64,000 nucleotides of DNA. Origin: Conexibacter arvalis. Its GTDB lineage: Bacteria; Actinomycetota; Thermoleophilia; Solirubrobacterales; Solirubrobacteraceae. The stretch spans positions 248,001-312,000 of the forward strand of contig NZ_JACHNU010000006.1 in assembly GCF_014199525.1 (NCBI RefSeq), written 5' to 3'. The translations under genes were made by a program, and so were the position numbers. Below the pieces are notes generated by a model that was not told the origin of the DNA, did not search any database, and saw nothing but the letters and a program-made list of their open reading frames with translations. Shown piece after piece: positions 58,896 to 64,000 of this stretch. Positions within the stretch are counted from its first letter, which is position 1, and each line of letters begins with the position of its first letter.

Positions 58896-60077
58896 CTATG
58901 CGTCAGGCGCGATCGCGACCGTCGCCGCGACCGCGAAGCGCGCGCAGACGCGGTCGCCGACCGCGTACGTCGACACGCCATGCCCCTGCCCGGGGTCCAT
59001 CGCGACCCGCGCCTTCAGCGTCCCGCCGGGGGCGAGCAGCTCGTAGACGGTGTCGCTGCCGCCGTAGACGGCCGAGGTGACGACGCCGGTCACGGCGTTC
59101 TCCTCGGCGCTGCCGGCGTCGTCGTCGCCGGCCGCCGCCAGCCGGACCTTCTCCGGCCGGATCGCGACGGTGACGGCGCTGCCGCGCGGGCGCGCGCCGC
59201 CGACGCCGCAGACGACGGCGCCGCCCGCGAGCTCGACCTCGACGCGATCGTCGCCGCGCATGCCGAGCGCGGTCGCCTCGAGGAAGCTCGACTCGCCGAT
59301 GAAGTCGGCGACGAAGCGGTTCTCGGGGCGCTCGTAGATGCTGACCGGGTCGCCGATCTGCATCACGCGGCCGCCGTGCATGACGGCGATCCGATCGGCC
59401 ATCGTCAGCGCCTCCGACTGGTCGTGCGTGACGTAGACGAAGGCGATGCCGGCGTCGTGCTGGATCTGCTTCAGCTCGCTCTGCATCGCCTGGCGCAGCT
59501 TCAGGTCGAGCGCGCCGAGCGGCTCGTCGAGCAGCAGCACCGCCGGCCGGTTGACGAGCGCGCGGGCGACCGCGATCCGCTGCTGCTCGCCGCCGGAGAG
59601 GCCGGGGACCGGGCGGCGGCCGTAGCCCTTCAGCCCGACGCGCTCGAGCGCCTCCTCGGCGGTCTTCGCACGCTCGCGGCGTCCGACGCCCTTCATCCGC
59701 AGCCCGAAGGCGACGTTGTCGCGCACCGAGAGATGCGGGAACAGCGCGTAGTTCTGGAAGACGGTGTTGACGTCGCGCTTGAACGGGGGCTCGCCGTTGG
59801 CGACGCGGCCCGCGATCGCGATCTCCCCGCTGGTCGGCTGCTCGAAGCCGGCGATCATCTTCAGCGTCGTCGTCTTGCCGCAGCCGGAGGGGCCGAGCAT
59901 CGCGAAGAACTCGGTTCTGCCGACGTCGAAGCTGACGCCGCGCACGGCCTGGTGGCCCTCGAAGGCCTTCGTCACGTCGCGGACCGAGACGGCCGGCGCC
60001 GCGCCCTCGCGGGCCGTCGCGGCAGCAGCGGGGCGGTCGGTCGGCGTCGATCCGGTGGCGGCTCTCGCAGCACTCAT
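58896..60077 (-). CDS. Polyamine-type ABC transporter ATPase (PotA-like)
   Basis: This 393-residue ATPase has Walker A GPSGCGKT, the Q-loop FQNYALFPHLSVRDNVAFGL, signature LSGGEQQR, Walker B LLLDEPLGALDLKLR and switch THDQSEALTMADRI, then a C-terminal TOBE regulatory domain (from about residue 290). ATG 60077 follows AGGAC; upstream ATGs at 60116 and beyond are less likely. It is the first gene of the importer-hydantoinase operon (60077 to 51770), behind the operator-rich gap. Confidence 0.9.
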   Translation of the reverse strand: MSAARAATGSTPTDRPAAAATAREGAAPAVSVRDVTKAFEGHQAVRGVSFDVGRTEFFAMLGPSGCGKTTTLKMIAGFEQPTSGEIAIAGRVANGEPPFKRDVNTVFQNYALFPHLSVRDNVAFGLRMKGVGRRERAKTAEEALERVGLKGYGRRPVPGLSGGEQQRIAVARALVNRPAVLLLDEPLGALDLKLRQAMQSELKQIQHDAGIAFVYVTHDQSEALTMADRIAVMHGGRVMQIGDPVSIYERPENRFVADFIGESSFLEATALGMRGDDRVEVELAGGAVVCGVGGARPRGSAVTVAIRPEKVRLAAAGDDDAGSAEENAVTGVVTSAVYGGSDTVYELLAPGGTLKARVAMDPGQGHGVSTYAVGDRVCARFAVAATVAIAPDA

Positions 60078-60143
60078 CGCGTCGCGTCCTGCTCTCTCCT
60101 GGTGGGCGGTTCGCATTTGCCCGGTGAACCCTAAACACGGTTG

Positions 60144-60184
60144 CGCATATTCGTCAAGAACTTGAGTTTGACTATGCATATGCG
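60144..60184. promoter_or_regulatory. Nested dyads in the divergent promoter gap
   Basis: CGCATAT (60144-60150) and ATATGCG (60178-60184) enclose TCAAG-AA-CTTGA (60154-60165) and GTCAA/TTGAC (60153-60157 and 60168-60172), plus TATGCATA (60173-60180). This AT-rich island in a GC-rich genome is probably the control region of the importer operon or the ALDH gene. Confidence 0.5.
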
Positions 60185-60201
60185 AAACTGAACCTCGCCT
60201 T

Positions 60202-60226
60202 TTGGCCGTTTTACGCAAACGGCCAA
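60202..60226. promoter_or_regulatory. 25-bp perfect operator-like dyad
   Basis: TTGGCCGTTT (60202-60211) and AAACGGCCAA (60217-60226) are perfect 10-bp arms around a 5-nt centre, 37 bp upstream of GTG 60263. Symmetry and position suggest a dimeric repressor site; no regulator gene lies next to it in the window except the Lrp gene at 51133. Confidence 0.6.
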
Positions 60227-60262
60227 GTTCGTTCGACGCCACGACACGGAGGGAGAGCGCGG

Positions 60263-61729
60263 GTGCAGCCAGCGCACACCGAATCGCCGGCTTTGCAGGG
60301 ACTCACCTCGCCGGGACTGCTGATCGACGGCCGCTGGATCGGCGCGTCCGAGCGCGACCGCTTCGCCGTCGAGGACCCGTCCGGCGGCGCGCCGGTCGCC
60401 CACCTGCCGCGGGCGACGACCGCCGACCTCGACGCCGCGCTTGGCGCGGCCGCGCTCGGCTTCGAGCGATGGCGCGCCACCGACGCGTGGCGGCGCAGCG
60501 AGGTGCTGCGCGGGGTCGCCGCGATCATGCGCCGCGACGTCGAGCTGTTCGCGCTGACGATGACGCTCGAGCAGGGCAAGCCGCTCGCCGAGAGCCGCGC
60601 CGAGACGCTCGCGACCGCCGACCAATTCGACTGGTACGCGGACGAGACCCGCCGCATCTACGGCCGGCTGCTCGACGGCCGCAGCGACGGCCGGCGGCTG
60701 CTGACGCGGCGTGAGCCGATCGGCCCGATCGCCGCCTTCACCGCCTGGAACTTCCCGCTGCTGCTGCCCGGCCGCAAGCTCGCGGCGGCGCTCGCGGCCG
60801 GCTGCTCGGTCGTGCTGAAGCCGGCCGAGGAGGCGCCGCTGTCGGCGCTGCGGCTCGCGCAGGCGTGCGTGGAGGCCGGCCTCCCCGACGGCGCGTTGAA
60901 CGTCGTGATGGGCGACCCGGCGGCGATCAGCGCCCACCTGATCGCCTCGCCGACGATCCGCAAGGTGTCGCTGACCGGCTCGGTGCCGGTCGGCCGCACG
61001 CTGCTGCACCATGCCGCCGAGGCGGTCAAGCCGAGCGCGATGGAGCTGGGCGGCCACGCGCCGGTGCTCGTCTTCGCCGACGCGGACCCGCGCGCGGTCG
61101 CGCAGGCGGCCGTCGCGGCGAAGTTCCGCAACGCCGGCCAGGTCTGCGCCTCCCCCACCCGCTTCCTCGTCGAGGCGCCGATCGCCGAGGCGTTCCAGGA
61201 GGCGTTCGTCGAGGCGGCGAGCGGGTTGACGGTCGGCCCCGGCGCCGACCCGGCGACCGAGGTCGGGCCGCTGACGACGCGCCGGCAGCTGGAGGCCGTC
61301 CACGGGCTGGTCGAGGACGCGGTCGGCCACGGCGCGACCGTCCGGCTCGGCGGCGCCGCGCTCGACCGCCCCGGCAACTTCTACGCCCCGTCGGTGCTGA
61401 CCGGCGTGACGTCGGAGATGGCGATCATGACGACCGAGCCGTTCGGGCCGGTCGCGCCGATCGCGACCTTCGACACGCTCGACGACGCGATCGCGCAGGC
61501 CAACGCGACGCCGTTCGGTCTGGCCAGCTACGTGTTCACGACGAGCACCCGCACGGCGTTCCTCGCGTCCGAGCGGCTGGAGGCCGGCATGGTCGGAGTC
61601 GGGACGTTCGCGATCGCGACGGCCGAGGCGCCGTTCGGCGGCGTCAAGGACTCGGGCTTCGGGCGCGAGGGCGGGCCCGAGGGCATCGAGGACTATCTCG
61701 TCACCAAGTACATGGCGATCGAGCTGTGA
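60263..61729 (+). CDS. Aldehyde dehydrogenase family protein (succinate-semialdehyde-type)
   Basis: This 488-residue dehydrogenase has the standard motifs FTAWNFPLLLPGRK, SVVLKPAEEAPLSA, SLTGSVPVGR, MELGGHAPV (general base Glu) and NAGQVCASPTRF (nucleophile Cys), plus the late EPFGPVAPI. Members in this group oxidise succinate semialdehyde or 2-oxoglutarate semialdehyde. Its stop overlaps the IlvD/Edd gene, so the two are co-translated. With that dehydratase, a sugar-acid route is likely. GTG 60263 follows GGAGGGAGAG. Confidence 0.87.
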   Translation: MQPAHTESPALQGLTSPGLLIDGRWIGASERDRFAVEDPSGGAPVAHLPRATTADLDAALGAAALGFERWRATDAWRRSEVLRGVAAIMRRDVELFALTMTLEQGKPLAESRAETLATADQFDWYADETRRIYGRLLDGRSDGRRLLTRREPIGPIAAFTAWNFPLLLPGRKLAAALAAGCSVVLKPAEEAPLSALRLAQACVEAGLPDGALNVVMGDPAAISAHLIASPTIRKVSLTGSVPVGRTLLHHAAEAVKPSAMELGGHAPVLVFADADPRAVAQAAVAAKFRNAGQVCASPTRFLVEAPIAEAFQEAFVEAASGLTVGPGADPATEVGPLTTRRQLEAVHGLVEDAVGHGATVRLGGAALDRPGNFYAPSVLTGVTSEMAIMTTEPFGPVAPIATFDTLDDAIAQANATPFGLASYVFTTSTRTAFLASERLEAGMVGVGTFAIATAEAPFGGVKDSGFGREGGPEGIEDYLVTKYMAIEL

Positions 61730-63444
61730 GCGGCGGCGTCTTCAAGAACCTGACGAGCTACGGCGACGACGGCTTCAGCCGCTTCCTGCGCCGCTCGTTC
61801 CTGGCAAGCGCGGGGATCGACCGCGAGGACCTCGACCGGCCGGTCGTCGGGATCGTCGACACCTCCTCGGACTACACGACCTGCCACCGCGACATGCCGA
61901 AGCTGGTCGAGGCGGTCAGACGCGGCGTGCTGCAGGCCGGCGGGATGCCGTTCGTCTTCCCGGCGATGTCGCTCGCCGAGATCCAGACCTCGCCGAGCGC
62001 GATGCTCTTCCGCAACCTGATGGCGATGCAGGTCGAGGAGTCGATCCGCTCCCAGCCGATGGACGCGGTCGTGCTGCTCGGCGGCTGCGACAAGACCGTT
62101 CCCGCCGAGGTGATGGCGGCGGCGTCGGCCGACGTGCCGGCGGTGCTCGTCGTGACCGGGCCGATGATGGCCGGCAGCTGGCGCGGCCAGCGCGTCGGCG
62201 CCTGCACCGACTGCCGTCGGCTGTGGAGCTCCCACCGCGGCGGCGAGATCGACGCGGGCCAGATCGAGGAGGTCGAGCAGGCGCTCTGCCCGACCGCCGG
62301 CACGTGCATGGTGATGGGGACGGCGTCGACGATGGCCTGCGTCGTCGAGGCGCTCGGCCTGATGCCGCCCGGCTCTGCGACCGCCCCGGCGCCGAGCGCC
62401 GACCGGCTGCGGATCGGCGTCGCCAGCGGCCGCCGCGCCGTCGAGCAGGCGGCCGCCGACCTGCGCCCGAAGCGGATCCTCACGCGGCCGGCGTTCGAGA
62501 ACGCGATCGCCGTCCTGAACGCGATCGGCGGCTCGACCAACGCGATCGTCCACCTGCTCGCGATCGCGCGGCGGGCCGGCGTCGACCTGACGCTCGACGA
62601 CTTCGAGCGGATCGCCGCGCGCGTGCCGCTGCTGGTCGACTGCAAGCCGTCGGGCGCCGGCTACCTGGAGGACATGCACAAGGCCGGCGGGGTGCCGGCG
62701 CTGCTGTCGATCCTCGAACCGCTGCTCGACACCTCCGTCGTCGACGTGACCGGCACGACGCTCGCGGAGCGGATCGCCGCCTTCCGCGCCCGCGACGGCT
62801 ACGTCGACCACCGCGTGATCCGGCCGCTGGAGGATCCGCTCGGCCCGACCGGGGCGCTCGCGATCGTGCGCGGCAACCTCGCGCCCGACGGCGCGGTCGT
62901 GAAGGTCGCGGCCGCGAGCGAGCGGCTGCTCGTCCACCAGGGCCCGGCGATCGTCGTCGACTCGCCGGCCGAGGCGACCGCGAAGCTCGACGACCCCGAC
63001 CTCGACGTCACGCCCGACCACGTGCTCGTGCTGCGCAACGCCGGGCCGGTCGGCGCCGGCATGCCCGAGGCCGGCTCGCTGCCGATCCCGCGCAGGCTCG
63101 CGCTCCAGGGCGTGCGCGACATGGTCCGCGTCTCCGACGCGCGCATGAGCGGGACCGCCTACGGCACGACCGTGCTGCACTGCAGCCCGGAGGCAGCGAT
63201 CGGCGGCCCGCTGGCGCTGCTGCGCGACGGCGACGTGATCTCGCTCGACGTCCCGAGCGGCCGCGTCGACGTGCTGCTCGACGACGCCGAGCTGGAGGCC
63301 CGCCGCGCCGCGCTCACGCTGCCGCCGCCGCCGGAGCGCGGCTGGCGACGCCTCTACCACCAGCACGTCGAGCAGGCCCATCTCGGCGCCGACCTCGACT
63401 TCCTCGCCGGCGGGGAGGTGGAGCCGAGCGCCGCCGGCAGCTGA
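61726..63444 (+). CDS. IlvD/Edd family dehydratase
   Basis: This 572-residue dehydratase carries the iron-sulfur and metal motifs LLGGCDKTVPAEVMAAAS, CPTAGTCMVMGTASTMA and the GYLEDMHKAGGVPALL, GAGMPE and VRVSDARMSGT blocks. The family contains dihydroxy-acid dehydratase, 6-phosphogluconate dehydratase and sugar-acid (xylonate, arabonate, gluconate) dehydratases. The partner ALDH argues for a sugar-acid dehydratase rather than branched-chain amino acid synthesis. Confidence 0.88.
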   Translation: MSGGVFKNLTSYGDDGFSRFLRRSFLASAGIDREDLDRPVVGIVDTSSDYTTCHRDMPKLVEAVRRGVLQAGGMPFVFPAMSLAEIQTSPSAMLFRNLMAMQVEESIRSQPMDAVVLLGGCDKTVPAEVMAAASADVPAVLVVTGPMMAGSWRGQRVGACTDCRRLWSSHRGGEIDAGQIEEVEQALCPTAGTCMVMGTASTMACVVEALGLMPPGSATAPAPSADRLRIGVASGRRAVEQAAADLRPKRILTRPAFENAIAVLNAIGGSTNAIVHLLAIARRAGVDLTLDDFERIAARVPLLVDCKPSGAGYLEDMHKAGGVPALLSILEPLLDTSVVDVTGTTLAERIAAFRARDGYVDHRVIRPLEDPLGPTGALAIVRGNLAPDGAVVKVAAASERLLVHQGPAIVVDSPAEATAKLDDPDLDVTPDHVLVLRNAGPVGAGMPEAGSLPIPRRLALQGVRDMVRVSDARMSGTAYGTTVLHCSPEAAIGGPLALLRDGDVISLDVPSGRVDVLLDDAELEARRAALTLPPPPERGWRRLYHQHVEQAHLGADLDFLAGGEVEPSAAGS

Positions 63445-63534
63445 CAGCGGCCGGCGACCGACCGGACGCCGCGCCCGGCGCACCAGCCGGGCGCGTTCCG
63501 TCGCTCCGTCGTCACATCGCCTGCTCGCCGTTCG

Positions 63535-63564
63535 TCATCGAAGTGAGCCCACGTCATTCGATGA
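63535..63564. promoter_or_regulatory. TCATCGAA/TTCGATGA dyad beside a ribosome binding site
   Basis: Arms TCATCGAA (63535-63542) and TTCGATGA (63557-63564) have a 14-nt centre. The right arm joins the ribosome binding site AAGGAGG (63564-63570), so it may be an operator or an RNA hairpin controlling the small membrane protein and the exporter. Confidence 0.45.
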
Positions 63565-63576
63565 AGGAGGCGGACG

Positions 63577-63879
63577 GTGCAGCAGGCACTCGAACTCCCC
63601 CGTCACACCGCGGTCGCCGCCGGGCCGCCACAGCCGGCAGCGCCTGTAGAGCCCGAACAGCGACAGTCCCCACTGGAGATGGTCGGGGACGTCCTCGACC
63701 TGATCGCCGGCGCCGTCGCAGTGGGGCTGCCGTTCCTGGTGCTCTCGCTGCCCGGGATCGTGCTGTTCGTGCTGCTCCCGCTGCTGCTGCTGGCGATCCC
63801 GGCGGCGGTCGTCGCGCTGCTGCTGGCGCCGCCGATCCTGCTGGTGCGCGCGGCGCGGCGACTGGGGCGCGCACGATGA
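63577..63879 (+). CDS. Small membrane protein, hypothetical
   Basis: This 100-residue protein has a polar N-terminus of about 40 residues (Pro/Ala/Gln-rich), then a long hydrophobic stretch that could form two membrane helices (GAVAVGLPFLVLSLPGIVLFVLL and PLLLLAIPAAVVALLLAPPILLV), and an Arg-rich end. GTG 63577 follows AAGGAGG by 6 nt. Its stop overlaps the ATG of the MFS exporter (ATGA), so it may assist or co-assemble with that exporter. I do not recognise the family. Confidence 0.7.
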   Translation: MQQALELPRHTAVAAGPPQPAAPVEPEQRQSPLEMVGDVLDLIAGAVAVGLPFLVLSLPGIVLFVLLPLLLLAIPAAVVALLLAPPILLVRAARRLGRAR

Positions 63880-64000
63880 CCGCGCACGCTCACGACACCG
63901 GCCGCGAGCGGCGCTGGTGGATCCTCGCGATCGTCGCGACGGCGCAGCTGCTGGTCGTGCTCGACGTGACGATCGTCAACATCGCGCTGCCGTCGGCGCA
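63876..64000 (+). CDS. MFS multidrug exporter, DHA2 (EmrB/QacA) type, N-terminus only
   Basis: The gene runs off the right edge. The visible 41 residues contain the first helix with the EmrB/QacA family motif (WWILAIVATAQLLVVLDVTIVNIALPSA), matching the LDxTIVNVALP signature of 14-helix drug/H+ antiporters. ATG 63876 overlaps the stop of the small membrane protein gene. Confidence 0.75.
   Translation, partial: MTAHAHDTGRERRWWILAIVATAQLLVVLDVTIVNIALPSA

Noticed and set aside
1-64000. Search for insertion sequences, prophage or integrase genes
   Set aside because: No transposase, integrase or phage protein motifs were seen in any recognised gene.

Overview
The window is about 64 kb of very GC-rich (>70% G+C) bacterial DNA with dense, often stop/start-overlapping genes, many GTG starts, mycothiol-style ArsC, DUF2600 and fused indolepyruvate oxidoreductase genes. 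This points to a high-GC actinobacterium; the gene mix resembles Thermoleophilia/Solirubrobacterales (Conexibacter-like). That assignment is inference, because no rRNA or other marker gene is present. No tRNA, rRNA, CRISPR array, transposase or phage gene was seen.

Layout. (1) 1-2294: selenocysteine machinery, the 3' end of selB then selA, each disturbed by repetitive DNA: a perfect hairpin inside the selB frame, a second hairpin in the selB-selA gap, and a 72-residue GATGAG-type repeat in SelA. (2) 2432-9055: a hypothetical gene, then a PadR-like regulator, two ABC ATPases (one catalytically degenerate), an 865-residue FtsX/MacB-type permease, and a DUF2600 protein. (3) 9101-16102: an MFS carrier, 2-oxoglutarate-semialdehyde dehydrogenase, GntR/FCD regulator, RraA-like protein, DapA-family lyase and a TPP enzyme, probably a sugar-acid or hydroxy-acid pathway ending at 2-oxoglutarate. 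(4) 16159-22563: a dipeptide-type ABC importer (fused DppD-DppF ATPase) with a cupin. (5) 22764-27342: DUF6265 protein, LysR regulator, agmatinase-family enzyme, fold-type-I arginine/lysine/ornithine decarboxylase and an Lrp regulator, consistent with polyamine/arginine metabolism. (6) 27345-39468: a 12-kb minus-strand nitrogen/amino-acid block: leucine-type dehydrogenase, indolepyruvate:ferredoxin oxidoreductase, M20D amidohydrolase, SsuABC/NMT1-type importer, arginine-deiminase-fold enzyme and N-carbamoyl-amino-acid hydrolase; an Lrp gene diverges from its upstream end.

(7) 40095-46186: small acidic ORF, metallo-beta-lactamase protein, CaCA antiporter, a truncated cation-diffusion-facilitator remnant, and an arsenic island (arsM-arsR diverging from acr3-arsC, plus a second ACR3/BASS-type carrier). 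(8) 46242-49354: acyl-CoA dehydrogenase, SDR and thiolase, resembling the last steps of branched-chain (isoleucine) degradation, which would follow on from the leucine dehydrogenase/IOR pair. (9) 49441-60077: cupin, enolase-superfamily enzyme, Lrp regulator, then a polyamine-type ABC importer in one operon with hydantoinase/oxoprolinase subunits HyuA and HyuB. (10) 60263-64000: aldehyde dehydrogenase plus IlvD/Edd sugar-acid dehydratase behind a dense operator region, then a small membrane protein and the start of a DHA2-type MFS exporter.

Overall this is a catabolic and transport region for amino acids, guanidino/ureido compounds, polyamines and sugar acids. Recurrent regulatory signals read by eye are TAnnnT -10 hexamers 6-8 nt before start codons (leaderless transcripts), symmetrical operators in divergent promoters, and very GC-rich hairpins lacking a U tract just after stop codons.
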